64,000 nt of DNA, from positions 6,944,001 to 7,008,000 of the forward strand of contig NZ_RAPR01000001.1 in assembly GCF_003610235.1 (NCBI RefSeq). Direction: 5' to 3'. Position numbers and translations under genes: made by a program. The DNA is from Catellatospora citrea. GTDB taxonomy: Bacteria; Actinomycetota; Actinomycetes; Mycobacteriales; Micromonosporaceae. Each line of letters opens with the position of its first letter. The first letter of the stretch is position 1. Below the pieces are notes generated by a model. That model worked only from the letters and a program-made list of their open reading frames with translations. It had not been told where the DNA came from and did no database searches. Of the stretch, positions 1 through 8,222 are shown piece by piece.

Positions 1-27
1 CGACCAGGCACGGGCAGGATCGGTGCT

Positions 28-864
28 GTGAACGCGACGGAAGGCGCAGGCAGCGGAGCAGTCCCGCGGCGCGGGCAGCCGCGAGACGCGGCGGCCGCCG
101 CCGCGCTGGCCAGGTACGACCGCCACGCCCGGCTGCCGATCATCTTGTCCGCGGTGCTGCCGCTGATCGTCGTCCCCGAGCAGGGCAGCTGGGTCGCGGT
201 CCTGATCGGCGTCGTCTCGTGGCTGGTGTTCGTCGTCGACTTCTTCGTCCACCAGCGGCTGCTGGTGCACTACCTGGGCACCCACCTGGGCAAGTTCGAC
301 CTCGCCATCGTGATCCTCACCGCGCCGTGGTTCCTGATCTCCGGCGCGCACGCCGGCAGCTTCGTGGTGGTCCTGCGCCTGGCCAGGCTCGGCCGGCTGC
401 TGCTGGCGACCAAAGGCGTCCGGCGGCTGTTCGCCCGGCTCGGGCGGGTCGCGATCATCGCAGCCGCGGTCCTGGTCGTCGGCGCCGCCATGGCCTACGT
501 CGCCGAGCACCCCACGAACCCCGAGTTCGCCACCTTCGGCGATTCGCTGTGGTGGGCGACGGTCACCCTGACCACCGTCGGGTACGGCGACATCGTGCCC
601 ATCACGACCGCCGGCCGGGTCGACGGCACGGCCATCATGTTCATGGGCGTCGCCCTGCTCGGCCTGCTCGCCGGTTCACTGGCCAGCTTCTTCGGCCTAC
701 AGCCCGAGGACGCCGCAAACGGCAAGACGTCGGCCGACGATCCGGTGCTCGCCGAACTCGCCCTCCTGCGCGCGGAGGTCAAGGAGCTCGCCGGACTGCG
801 CGAGCAGCTGGCCGTGCTCACCCGTCACCTTCGCGCGGGCGACGAGCCCACGCCGGGCCCCTGA
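28..864 (+). CDS. Voltage-gated-type potassium channel
   Basis: A 278-residue integral membrane protein. The selectivity filter TVGYGD is at residues 183-188, between a pore helix (SLWWATVTLTT) and a last membrane helix (about 198-222). Earlier hydrophobic segments lie near 36-50, 53-72 and 90-105. Residues 116-140 carry Arg/Lys about every third or fourth position (LRLARLGRLLL...), which resembles an S4 voltage sensor, so this is a six-helix Kv-like channel rather than a two-helix KcsA type. The C-terminal 40 residues are charged and leucine-rich and could form a short coiled coil for tetramer assembly. The start is a GTG; an earlier start outside the window cannot be excluded but the N-terminus looks complete. 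It conducts K+ across the cytoplasmic membrane. The next gene is convergent. Confidence 0.9.
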   Translation: MNATEGAGSGAVPRRGQPRDAAAAAALARYDRHARLPIILSAVLPLIVVPEQGSWVAVLIGVVSWLVFVVDFFVHQRLLVHYLGTHLGKFDLAIVILTAPWFLISGAHAGSFVVVLRLARLGRLLLATKGVRRLFARLGRVAIIAAAVLVVGAAMAYVAEHPTNPEFATFGDSLWWATVTLTTVGYGDIVPITTAGRVDGTAIMFMGVALLGLLAGSLASFFGLQPEDAANGKTSADDPVLAELALLRAEVKELAGLREQLAVLTRHLRAGDEPTPGP

Positions 865-875
865 ACGGCCCGGCC

Positions 876-3131
876 TCACGGCAGGTCGAGCGGATCCGGA
901 TGCGGCACGGCGAGCTTGTGGGCGACGTCGTTGGCCACCGGATGGCCGGCGTTGACCAGCAGCTTGTAGGCGTACTCCCAGTGCTCGCGGGCGGTGGCGT
1001 GATCGCCGAGCGCCTGGAACGCGTCACCCGCGTGGTTGGCCAGCTGCGCGTCGAGGATCGGATCGCCGAGCTGCCGGGCCAGGTCACGGGCGGCGTCAAA
1101 CTGTTCGACCGCGGCCGCGTACGCGCCGAGGGCATGGTGGGCCATGCCGAGGTTGTCCCGGCTGACGGCCTCGTTGGCGAAGTCCTCGGCCTGGTGCTGC
1201 TCGGCGGCGGCGCGGCGGTAGAAGACGCTCGCGGTCGCCGCGTCGCCGCGGAACGAGTGGTAAAGGCCGACGGCGTTGGCGGCGCGGCCGGTCCAGGCGG
1301 GGTCGGACAGGCCGGTCCACAGCTCCAGCGAACGTTCGGCGTGCGCCAGCGCGGTGACGACGTCACCCTGCAGGAAGCACACATACGACAGGACGAACTC
1401 GGTCTCGGCTTCGCCAGGAGTGTCGCCGGCGGACCGGCACAGCTGCATGGCCTCGTGCATGTGCGCGTACGCGTCGGCGAAGCGGCTCAGACGTCCGGCT
1501 ACGGCACCGAGGAACCGGTGGGCGTGGGCCGTCGCGGCATGGTCCATCGAGGCGGTCGCCGCCCGCAGCGCCACCGCCCACGCTGCGCCCTCGTCATGCC
1601 AGCGGTGCTGCTCGTAGAGGAACGTGTCCAGCGCCCAGCCGAGCTGCCACGCGTGCCGGTCGGCCCCGTCGTCACGAGCCTGGCGCAGCGTCGCCATCAG
1701 CACCGCGCGTTCGGCTTCCAGCCAGGCCAGCGCGGCCTTGTAGTCCGGGCGGCTGCCCGCGGCCGGCGGCACCGGCAGCGGGATCGGCGGACGGATCGGG
1801 TTCAGGACGCGGTCAGCCTCGTGCGCCGTGCGCGTGTAGTAGTCGAGCAGCCGGGTCAGCGCGTCACGTCGCTCGGCATCGGCGTCGACGGCCCGGGCCA
1901 GCTCGCCGGCGTAGTCGCGCAGCAGGTCGTGCAGGAGGTAGCGGCGGGGCCGGTGCTCGACGATCAGGCCGGCCTCGACCAGCTCGTCGAGCTCGGCCCG
2001 GGCGTCGTGCACCCCGGCGAGCGCGGCGACCGCATCGGCGGCGACGTCGGGCCCGGCGGTGAGTCCGAGCAGCCGGAACAGCCGCGCGGCGGGCGGACTG
2101 ACCGCCGCGTACGACCAGGAGAAGACGGCGCGCAGGTCGTCATGGGTTCGTGAACCAGCCCGGTGCAGCTCCGCGGCCGCCGCTGCCAGCGGGAACCCGG
2201 TCTGGCGTACCCGCGCGGCGGTCAACGCGAGGGCCAGCGGCAGCCGTCCGCAGGCGGCCACGGCGGCCACGGCCGTGCCGTCGTCGATCGGCTCGGTGAT
2301 GCGGGACCGCAGCAGTGCGGCGGCGTCGGCCTCGCCGGGCAGGTCGACGACGAGAGGCGTGGCGGCGAACTCGGCGACCAGCGCGGTCAGCGGGCTGCGG
2401 CCGGTCACCACGAAACGCACGCCGGATCCGCCGGCCAACAGCGGACGGACCTGGTCGGCGTCGCGGGCGTTGTCGAGGACGATGAGCAGGCGACGGTCGG
2501 CGACCAGGTTGCGGAACCGGGCCGCCTGCGCGGCTCGGTCGGGCGGAACCTCCCGCGCCGGCACGCCCAGCGCGTCGAGGAAGCCGCGGATCGCGTCGGC
2601 CGGGTCGAGGGCGCCGCCGTCCCGGGCATAGCCGCGCAGGTCGGCGTACAGGCGGCCGTCGGGGTACGCCGCGGCCTGGCCGTGTGCCCAGTGCACGACC
2701 AGCGCGGTCTTGCCGACCCCGGGCGGCCCGGACACCACGACGACGGCCGAGGTCGCGGCGTCCAGCGCGGTCAGCAGCGCGGTGCGGCCGACGAAACCGC
2801 CGCTCATCGCCGGCAGCAGGTTCGGCGGGGCCGGTCGCAGACCGCCCCGCTGCTTCAACCCCTCGTGCACGCCGACCATGACGTCGTGGCGGCGTCGCCA
2901 GTCGGCGAGCTCGGCATCGGTCGCCCCGCAGGCGAGCACGAACGGGCGCACGAGCCCCTCGAAGTCCGGCGGCCGTTTGATCTCCCCGTTGAGGATCGCG
3001 TAGAGCTGGGTGCGGCTGATGCGCACCTGCCGGGCGATGCTCGGCAGGTCCCGGCCCGAGGCCTGCCAGCGGACCCGCAGATCCGTGCAGAACTGCGCGA
3101 CCGGGCTCGTGCGTTCGTCCACATAGGTCAC
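876..3131 (-). CDS. XRE-type HTH / NB-ARC / TPR (STAND) regulator
   Basis: A 751-residue putative transcriptional regulator. Residues about 12-60 form a helix-turn-helix (IARQVRISRTQLYAILNG). An NB-ARC ATPase follows, with P-loop GPPGVGKT at 135-142, a Walker-B-like LLIVLDNA and the GRLPLAL motif. Next come a winged helix (YLLHDLLRDYA) and tetratricopeptide repeats to the end. Proteins of this architecture sense a ligand through the TPRs and switch with ATP or ADP; the target here is unknown. The open frame runs upstream to 3239, but that start lies inside a terminator hairpin, so I prefer GTG at 3131. GTG at 3122 is also possible: a -10-like TAGGGT (3130-3135) sits right before it, which would make the mRNA leaderless. 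Of the five STAND regulators in the window this is one of two that keep the TPR part. Confidence 0.85.
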   Translation of the reverse strand: MTYVDERTSPVAQFCTDLRVRWQASGRDLPSIARQVRISRTQLYAILNGEIKRPPDFEGLVRPFVLACGATDAELADWRRRHDVMVGVHEGLKQRGGLRPAPPNLLPAMSGGFVGRTALLTALDAATSAVVVVSGPPGVGKTALVVHWAHGQAAAYPDGRLYADLRGYARDGGALDPADAIRGFLDALGVPAREVPPDRAAQAARFRNLVADRRLLIVLDNARDADQVRPLLAGGSGVRFVVTGRSPLTALVAEFAATPLVVDLPGEADAAALLRSRITEPIDDGTAVAAVAACGRLPLALALTAARVRQTGFPLAAAAAELHRAGSRTHDDLRAVFSWSYAAVSPPAARLFRLLGLTAGPDVAADAVAALAGVHDARAELDELVEAGLIVEHRPRRYLLHDLLRDYAGELARAVDADAERRDALTRLLDYYTRTAHEADRVLNPIRPPIPLPVPPAAGSRPDYKAALAWLEAERAVLMATLRQARDDGADRHAWQLGWALDTFLYEQHRWHDEGAAWAVALRAATASMDHAATAHAHRFLGAVAGRLSRFADAYAHMHEAMQLCRSAGDTPGEAETEFVLSYVCFLQGDVVTALAHAERSLELWTGLSDPAWTGRAANAVGLYHSFRGDAATASVFYRRAAAEQHQAEDFANEAVSRDNLGMAHHALGAYAAAVEQFDAARDLARQLGDPILDAQLANHAGDAFQALGDHATAREHWEYAYKLLVNAGHPVANDVAHKLAVPHPDPLDLP

Positions 3132-3223
3132 CCTATCCGGTGCGTCCGACGACCAGTCGTCGTCCGCCGGCAACCACGACGGCGGCCGGGCTCCTGGGCG
3201 AGGCAGGCGGGTGGCGCACGTCG

Positions 3224-3262
3224 AAAGGGGGTGGTTCAACCATCGGCTGAACCACCCCCTTT
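3224..3262 (-). terminator. Hairpin terminator of the small secreted gene
   Basis: Perfect 15-bp stem (3224-3238 with 3248-3262) and a 9-nt loop, starting 14 bases past the stop of the minus-strand gene at 3276. On that strand the stem ends in CCCCCTTT. It separates that gene from the STAND regulator downstream. Confidence 0.8.
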
Positions 3263-3275
3263 GAGGTGGGGCAAC

Positions 3276-3710
3276 CTATCCGGCGTAATCAAAGGTGAAG
3301 ACGCCGGACCGCCCGTTCCGCACGAACGCGCGGATTTCGTAGCGCACGTCGTCCCTGACGTTGGTCGCGATGTTGTACCAGGTCCCGTTGCGATAGACCG
3401 CCGTCGTGTAGTTGCAGTTGTTGGTGACGTCGACGAACACGACACAGAAGTAGTCGTAATCCGGCGACACCGCCGCCCTCCGCACCTGGATGTCCTGGCA
3501 GTACGACGTGGTCCACCCACCGCCCACCGCGGTCCATGTCGCCGTTGTCGCCACCCAGGCCGATCCCTGCATGACGTTGCCTGTCGGGTAGTACTGGCCC
3601 CGGCAACTGATCGCGGCCGCAGCCGGCGACGGCGTCAGCGCCACCAGTGAAACGGCGGCGAGAAGTGCCGCGGACCCGGCCGAGAGAAACGATCTGATAC
3701 GCCCGTACAT
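3276..3710 (-). CDS. Small secreted protein of unknown function
   Basis: A 144-residue protein with a clear Sec signal peptide (MYGRIRSFLSAGSAALLAAV...SPAAAA, cleavage near residue 34). The mature part is about 110 residues, rich in aromatic residues, Thr and Asn, with three cysteines (ISCRGQYY, SYCQDI, YFCVVF) plus NNCNYTT near the end, so at least one disulfide is likely. I do not recognise the family. The ATG at 3710 is preceded by a GAGGA sequence. It is divergent from the two related secreted peptidoglycan-binding-like genes next door and ends at a strong hairpin, so it is a single-gene transcript. Confidence 0.7.
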   Translation of the reverse strand: MYGRIRSFLSAGSAALLAAVSLVALTPSPAAAAISCRGQYYPTGNVMQGSAWVATTATWTAVGGGWTTSYCQDIQVRRAAVSPDYDYFCVVFVDVTNNCNYTTAVYRNGTWYNIATNVRDDVRYEIRAFVRNGRSGVFTFDYAG

Positions 3711-4156
3711 GAGCGAGTCCTCGCTTTCCAACTCCACGCATCGTGACGGGCGAGCGAAGCGCCTCCCTGCCTGCTTCCGCTCGCTGTTCGTCGTGTGCCT
3801 GCCAGCAAACTCGGATGTCGGATGTGGGCCGCCCGACTCCGACGAACTCCGGAAGCCGAAGGCATCGCCGCTGGCATGGTGGGAGCCGCAACGCCGTGTG
3901 CCGGACGACACCGGACACGCGTTCGGGCAGCGCGTGGTGGCGGCACGTACTCGGCGACCAGCGCGGTCGGCGGGCTGCGACCGGTCACCACTGTCCGGTC
4001 CCGTCCGGTGGCCGGACTCCGTCACGGGCGACGATCAGGTGAACGGCCCTGGCCGTCCGGAGTCGGTCGGCATCGACCCGAACTGCGACCGGTGACGGCG
4101 ACGCTGCTCGTGAGCGATTCCACTCCGCGAGGAATCGAGTGAGGAGCAACGTCGAC
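3711..4156. other. Divergent intergenic region, 446 bp
   Basis: Lies between divergent genes for secreted proteins and must hold both promoters; I could not pick convincing -35/-10 pairs. It contains a fragment matching the upstream NB-ARC gene (3938-3992) and, from about 4034 on, the start of a block that is repeated about 799 bp downstream. Confidence 0.6.
3938..3992 (-). pseudogene. NB-ARC gene fragment (relic)
   Basis: Positions 3951-3991 match 2371-2411, inside the NB-ARC region of the STAND regulator, at 39 of 41 bases, with weaker similarity to about 3938. The minus-strand reading gives VTGRSPPTALVAEY against VTGRSPLTALVAEF in the intact gene. The flanks on both sides are unrelated, so this is a short stranded copy and not an active gene. 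Confidence 0.6.
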
Positions 4157-4624
4157 ATGTTCAAGTCAGGAGCTCGGCGCGGGCTCGCCGCCGCCGCGAT
4201 CGTTCTCGCCGCCGCAGTGGTCCAGCTGGTCGCGCCGTCCGCGGCCCAGGCAGCCAACCCCCAGTGCGACGGAGCTGGTGTGATCATCAGGACCTATGGC
4301 AGCGACTCGTACTCGGCGTGGATTCCGGCGTACCGGTCGAGCAACTTCAACTGCTGGCTACTGCGCGGCTCGCACAACTCCGGGGTCGGCCACCTGCAGC
4401 GGGCCCTTAACCACGACTTCGGCGACGAGCCGGGCTACGTGATGCTCAACCCCGACAACGACTTCGGGCCCAAGACCGAGGCCGCGCTGCGGTTCGCCCA
4501 GACGTTCTGGCGCACCCACGTCGACCCGAACGTGAAGGTCGACGGCGGCTACGGCACGCAGACCCGTAACCTGCTCTGCTGGCCGAGCATGAACAGCTCC
4601 GGCTGCATCGGCTACCTCGACTGA
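4034..4624 (+). repeat. Tandem duplication, copy 1
   Basis: About 590 bp repeated at 4833-5416. It covers about 120 bp of upstream region plus the whole coding sequence of a secreted peptidoglycan-binding-like protein. The coding parts are nearly identical from mature residue 1 to about the last 18 residues, where they diverge sharply. Signal peptides differ by a few conservative changes. Confidence 0.85.
4157..4624 (+). CDS. Secreted peptidoglycan-binding-like protein, copy A
   Basis: A 155-residue exported protein. After a Sec signal peptide (ending SAAQAANPQ, cleavage near residue 35) comes a domain like the PG_binding_1 fold: VGHLQRALN, then NDFGPKTEAALRFAQ, then DGGYGTQTRNLL. Such three-helix domains bind cell-wall peptidoglycan or similar glycans. 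No catalytic domain is attached. Cysteines at the start (PQCDG), in FNCWLL, in LLCWP and in SGCIG suggest disulfides. ATG at 4157 is chosen because GAGGAG lies 10 bases upstream; an in-frame GTG at 4139 overlaps that site and is unlikely. The sister gene follows at 4955; the last residues (PSMNSSGCIGYLD) differ from the sister. Confidence 0.75.
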   Translation: MFKSGARRGLAAAAIVLAAAVVQLVAPSAAQAANPQCDGAGVIIRTYGSDSYSAWIPAYRSSNFNCWLLRGSHNSGVGHLQRALNHDFGDEPGYVMLNPDNDFGPKTEAALRFAQTFWRTHVDPNVKVDGGYGTQTRNLLCWPSMNSSGCIGYLD

Positions 4625-4954
4625 CAGCCGGATGTAGGAGCGGGTCACGTCCGCGCTGAGACAGGTCACAGCAGGGCCGGCTCGTTCACCGGGCCGGCCC
4701 TGGTCGGCACAGCGGCGTCGACCGGTCTACACCGCGACACGGCGGCGACGGTTCTGGCGCGCCACAGCGTCCGGTGTTCGCACTGTCGGATCCGGCCGTG
4801 TCCGGTTTCCAGATCTCGTCGAGCAGCGACAGTCAGGTGAACGGTCATGCCCGTCCGGAGTCTGTCGGCGTCCTGCCACCCGGTGACGTGCGCGGGTGAC
4901 GCTGCCCGCAGGCGATTCCACCATCCGAGGAATCGAGTGAGGAGCAACGTCGAC
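4625..4954. other. Spacer between the duplicated genes, 330 bp
   Basis: Holds the terminator of copy A (4672-4702), then about 130 bp without recognisable features, then the duplicated upstream block (from 4833) with the same GAGGAG ribosome binding site as copy A. Each copy therefore probably has its own promoter inside the shared 120 bp. Confidence 0.6.
4672..4702 (+). terminator. Hairpin terminator after copy A
   Basis: 10-bp perfect stem (4672-4681 with 4693-4702), GC-only at the base, 11-nt loop. Confidence 0.6.
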
Positions 4955-5416
4955 ATGTTCAAGTCAGGAGCTCGACGCGGGTTGGCCGCCGTGGTGATGG
5001 TTCTCGCGGCCGCCACGGTGCAGCTGGTCGGGCCGTCCGCGGCCCAGGCGGCGAACCCCCAGTGCGACGGCGCCGGTGTGATCATCAGGACCTATGGCAG
5101 CGACTCGTACTCGGCGTGGATTCCGGCGTACCGGTCGAGCAACTTCAACTGCTGGCTGCTGCGCGGCTCGCACAACTCCGGGGTCGGCCACCTGCAGCGG
5201 GCCCTGAATTACGTCTTCGGCGACGAGCCGGGTTACGTGATGCTCAACCCCGACAACGACTTCGGGCCCAAGACCGAGGCCGCGCTGCGGTTCGCCCAGA
5301 CCTTCTGGCGCACCCACGTCGACCCGAACGTGAAGGTCGACGGCGGCTACGGCACGCAGACCCGTAACAACCTCTGCTGGCCGGTGCTGAGCGACAACGG
5401 CTGCATCTTCTACTGA
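4833..5416 (+). repeat. Tandem duplication, copy 2
   Basis: Second copy of the block at 4034-4624, offset about 799 bp upstream of the genes and 798 bp at the start codons. Identity falls off in the upstream part and in the final codons, and is highest across the mature protein. Confidence 0.85.
4955..5416 (+). CDS. Secreted peptidoglycan-binding-like protein, copy B
   Basis: A 153-residue paralogue of the protein at 4157. The mature region is the same apart from a few substitutions (for example LNHDFG becomes LNYVFG), while the tail reads PVLSDNGCIFY instead of PSMNSSGCIGYLD. The signal peptide ends SAAQAANPQ in both. The same ATG and GAGGAG arrangement supports the start. Conserved core with variable tail suggests that the tail carries the difference in function, or simply relaxed constraint. 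Followed by a GC-rich hairpin. Confidence 0.75.
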   Translation: MFKSGARRGLAAVVMVLAAATVQLVGPSAAQAANPQCDGAGVIIRTYGSDSYSAWIPAYRSSNFNCWLLRGSHNSGVGHLQRALNYVFGDEPGYVMLNPDNDFGPKTEAALRFAQTFWRTHVDPNVKVDGGYGTQTRNNLCWPVLSDNGCIFY

Positions 5417-5442
5417 TCCAGCACCGACCACGGGTTCAGTCG

Positions 5443-5466
5443 GGGCCGGCCCTCATGGGCCGGCCC
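5443..5466 (+). terminator. Hairpin terminator after copy B
   Basis: 10-bp perfect stem of GGGCCGGCCC at 5443-5452 and 5457-5466 with loop TCAT, followed by TTCC. Confidence 0.65.
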
Positions 5467-5520
5467 TTCCCGCGTTGTCGGCGGTCTGATCCGGTCATCG
5501 GGCGCGGGTACTCCGGTCAT

Positions 5521-5546
5521 CACCGTGCGGTGCACGGTGACCGTGC
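5521..5546. promoter_or_regulatory. Overlapping inverted repeats upstream of the stress gene
   Basis: CACCGTGC-GGT-GCACGGTG (5521-5539) overlaps GCACGGT-G-ACCGTGC (5532-5546), giving three half-sites in a row. This looks like a tandem operator for a dimeric regulator. It does not match the DosR box consensus known from mycobacterial usp genes. Confidence 0.45.
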
Positions 5547-5563
5547 GCACTCACTCGTTTGCC

Positions 5564-5589
5564 ACTGCTTGTCCACTCGGCCTACCTAG
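5564..5589 (+). promoter_or_regulatory. Promoter-like element shared with the hydrolase gene
   Basis: Pattern ACTGCTTG, two bases, CACTC, six bases, CCTAG. The same pattern with identical spacing occurs at 9556-9581, about 100 bp before another gene. Likely a common promoter or operator. Confidence 0.45.
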
Positions 5590-5685
5590 TTTCAGCCACG
5601 GATCGTGCGACCGCCCTGCGCGGATCCGTATCGGGCGGCACCGCACCATCCGCTTGCCCGCCGACGCTGAACGAAGGACGATGCC

Positions 5686-6576
5686 ATGACGATCAGAACC
5701 GGTGCCCCTGTCGTGGTGGGCGTCGACGGTTCCGCCGCCGGGCTGGACGCGGTCCGGGTCGCGGTTCAGGAAGCAGCGCACCGGCGGCGCACGCTGCGTG
5801 TCGTGCACGCCTTCATCTGGCCACTGCTGGGCGTCCCGGTCGGCCCGGCCCCGGGTGCCCCGGCCGGCGGTGGCCTGCGCCACGAGGCGGAGCGCCACGT
5901 CGCGCAGGCGGTCGCCGAAGCGGGCAAGGTCGCCCCGCAGGTGCCGGTCACCGGCGTCGTCGTCGACGGCGCGGCGACTGCGGTGATGCTGGCCGAGTCG
6001 CGGGACGCGGCGCTGGTGGTGCTCGGGCACCGGGGGCTGGGCGGTTTCACCGGGCTGCTGGTCGGCTCGGTCAGCGTGCAGGTCTCAGCCCGGGCACACT
6101 GCCCGGTGCTGGTGGTGCGGGGCGAGCCGCACCCCGGCGGCCCGGTGCTGGTGGGCGTGGACGGCTCGGAACTGTCGGCGGCGGCGATCGAGTTCGCTTT
6201 CGCCGAGGCCGCCTACCGCGACGTGCCGCTGGTCGCGGTGCACGCGTGGCTGTTCCCGTCGCCGGCCGGGCCGGGCGAAGCCTTGCCCGTGGTCTACGAC
6301 GGGGACTACCAGGGCGACGACGTGAACCGGATCCTGTCGGAGTCGGTCGCCGGCTACCTCGAGCGTTACCCGCAGGTGGTCGTACGGCACCGGCTGGTCC
6401 GGGGGACCGCGGCCCATGTGCTGGTGGAGGAGTCGAAGAACGCGGGGCTGCTGGTCGTCGGCGCACATGGCCGCGGCGCGCTCAGCGGGCTGCTGCTCGG
6501 CTCGGTCAGCCACGCGGTGCTGCACCATGCGCACGCCCCGCTCGTCGTCGTCCGGCACCAGCCGGAACGGCACTGA
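5686..6576 (+). CDS. Universal stress protein, two Usp domains
   Basis: A 296-residue cytoplasmic protein made of two UspA domains in tandem (about 4-140 and 148-292). Each starts with a VVVGVDGS-type strand and ends with the ATP-binding motif G-x2-G-x9-G-S: GHRGLGGFTGLLVGS in the first and GAHGRGALSGLLLGS in the second. Proteins of this type bind ATP and help survival under hypoxia or stationary phase; the partner is unknown. Start ATG at 5686 follows GAACGAAGGACG, with a usable AAGGA. Upstream sit an inverted repeat cluster and a shared promoter-like element. The oxidoreductase downstream (110 bp away) may be co-transcribed. Confidence 0.92.
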   Translation: MTIRTGAPVVVGVDGSAAGLDAVRVAVQEAAHRRRTLRVVHAFIWPLLGVPVGPAPGAPAGGGLRHEAERHVAQAVAEAGKVAPQVPVTGVVVDGAATAVMLAESRDAALVVLGHRGLGGFTGLLVGSVSVQVSARAHCPVLVVRGEPHPGGPVLVGVDGSELSAAAIEFAFAEAAYRDVPLVAVHAWLFPSPAGPGEALPVVYDGDYQGDDVNRILSESVAGYLERYPQVVVRHRLVRGTAAHVLVEESKNAGLLVVGAHGRGALSGLLLGSVSHAVLHHAHAPLVVVRHQPERH

Positions 6577-6685
6577 CGCCGATCGCGACCTGCGGCGCGG
6601 GCTGCGGCGGGCGGGGGCGGACAGGGTCTGCGGCGGGGCGGCGCGGGTACGGACCCGTGGTCGCGGGACGAGCAGAGGAGTCGGG

Positions 6686-7942
6686 ATGGACGAGCGGGCG
6701 GACGTGATCGTCGTCGGCTTGGGACCCGGCGGCCGGCACGTCGCGGGCGCGCTGGCACGGGCCGGGCTCGACGTGGTGGGCGTCGAGGCCGAGCCCGTGG
6801 GCGGCGGGTTTGGGACCGCCGGACGCGTCCGCCGGCAGGCCGCTCACCACGGCGACGACCGGCCCACGACCGATGATCTGGCGGCCTGGGGTGTGCGCCT
6901 GGTCCGGGGGACCGGCCGGCTCGCAGGCCCGCGCCGGGTGGCGGTCGACCGGTCGGCCTTCGCGGCCCGGCGCGGTGTCGTGCTCGCCACAGGCGCCCGA
7001 CCGCGGACCGCCGACGTCGCCGGACTCGCCGCGACGCCCTACTGGACCCCGCGCGACGTCACAGCCGGCCGGGAGCTGCCGGCGTCGCTGCTGGTGGTGG
7101 GCGGGGGCGGCACGGGAGTGGAGATCGCGCAGAGATTCGCCTGTGCCGGCAGCGCGGTGACGGTGATCGAGGCGGGGGAGCGGCTGCTGGCACGGGAGGA
7201 GCCCGAAGCCGGGCGGTTGGCCGCGTCGGCCTTGCGGGCCGACGGCGTGGACGTGCTCACCGGAGCCCGGGTGGGGCGGGTCGAGCACGACGGCGTCGGG
7301 TTCCTGGCGCACGTGGCGGGAGAGCCGACAGTCCTGGCCGGTGAGCGGCTGCTCGTGGCCACCGGGCGGGTCGTGGACCTGGCCGGGTTGGGCGTCGACA
7401 CGGTAGGCCTGGACCCGTCGGCGGTCGCTGTGCCGACCGACGGCCGGATGCGGGCCGGTGCGGGGCTGTGGGCGGTCGGCGACATCACCGGCCGGGGCGG
7501 TGGGGCCCGCATGGTGTCGTACCAGGCCGAGATAGCGGTCCGGGACGTTCTCGGCCGGCCCGGGCCCGACGCGGACCACCGGGCGCTGCCGCGGGTCATC
7601 CTCCCCGAGCCCGAGATCGGCGCGGTGGGTCTGACCGAGCAGCAGGCCCGTGGGCTCGGTTTGAACGTGCGTACCGCGCTGGCGTCGATCGCCTCACCGG
7701 GCCGCTGCGAAGCGGCGGGCGGCGAGGGGTTCGTCAAGCTGATCGAGGACGCCGATCGGGGCGTCCTGGTCGGGGCGACCGCGGCGGGACCGGCGGGCGG
7801 CGGGGTGCTGTACGGGCTGCAGGTGGCGGTCCACGCCGAAGTGCCCGTCGCCCGCCTTCAGCACATGATCCACGGCGACGCCGCCGTTCACCACGCCGTG
7901 GAGGTGGCGCTGCAGGCCCTTCGCCGACCCGCTCGCGACTGA
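6686..7942 (+). CDS. FAD/NAD(P) oxidoreductase, dihydrolipoamide-dehydrogenase-like, no redox disulfide
   Basis: A 418-residue flavoprotein of the pyridine nucleotide-disulfide oxidoreductase family. It has an N-terminal FAD-binding VVGLGPGGRHVAGALARAG, a VVLATGARP strand, an NAD(P)-binding VVGGGGTGVEIAQRFACAG, the second FAD motif LWAVGDITG, and a dimerisation domain from about 300. Usual members have about 460 residues and carry CxxxxC just after the first motif. Here the stretch after EAEPVGGGFG has no cysteine and is about 40 residues shorter, so it cannot do the usual dithiol chemistry. It may be a plain NAD(P)H oxidase or quinone reductase, or a non-catalytic relative. ATG at 6686 has GAGGAG five bases upstream. 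Located 109 bp after the stress protein. Confidence 0.8.
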   Translation: MDERADVIVVGLGPGGRHVAGALARAGLDVVGVEAEPVGGGFGTAGRVRRQAAHHGDDRPTTDDLAAWGVRLVRGTGRLAGPRRVAVDRSAFAARRGVVLATGARPRTADVAGLAATPYWTPRDVTAGRELPASLLVVGGGGTGVEIAQRFACAGSAVTVIEAGERLLAREEPEAGRLAASALRADGVDVLTGARVGRVEHDGVGFLAHVAGEPTVLAGERLLVATGRVVDLAGLGVDTVGLDPSAVAVPTDGRMRAGAGLWAVGDITGRGGGARMVSYQAEIAVRDVLGRPGPDADHRALPRVILPEPEIGAVGLTEQQARGLGLNVRTALASIASPGRCEAAGGEGFVKLIEDADRGVLVGATAAGPAGGGVLYGLQVAVHAEVPVARLQHMIHGDAAVHHAVEVALQALRRPARD

Positions 7943-8222
7943 CGGCAGGCTCCGTGGGCCGGCGGCAGCCGGGTGCACAGCTGGACACCACCGGGCCGGG
8001 GCGGGGGCCGCGCAAGCTCACCGCGATGCCTGAAAACAGTCGAGACAGCGCAGAGGCCGCATTCGTGACAGGTCGTGGGCATGATCACCGCCGCGACCCC
8101 CGCCGCCGGGACCCGTCCCCCGCCCCGCCCACCATGGAGTGGACGGCAGCCGCGACGTGCTCAAGGGGGGCGAAGCGACGGTGGGTGGGCGGGAACGGAT
8201 CGACGGACCCGGGAGTGAGCCG

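Noticed and set aside
219..2153. 644-codon open frame antisense to the STAND regulator
   Set aside because: Arg/Gly/Ala-rich translation without domain similarity; the opposite strand encodes a protein with clear HTH, NB-ARC and TPR motifs. High GC content creates such shadow frames.
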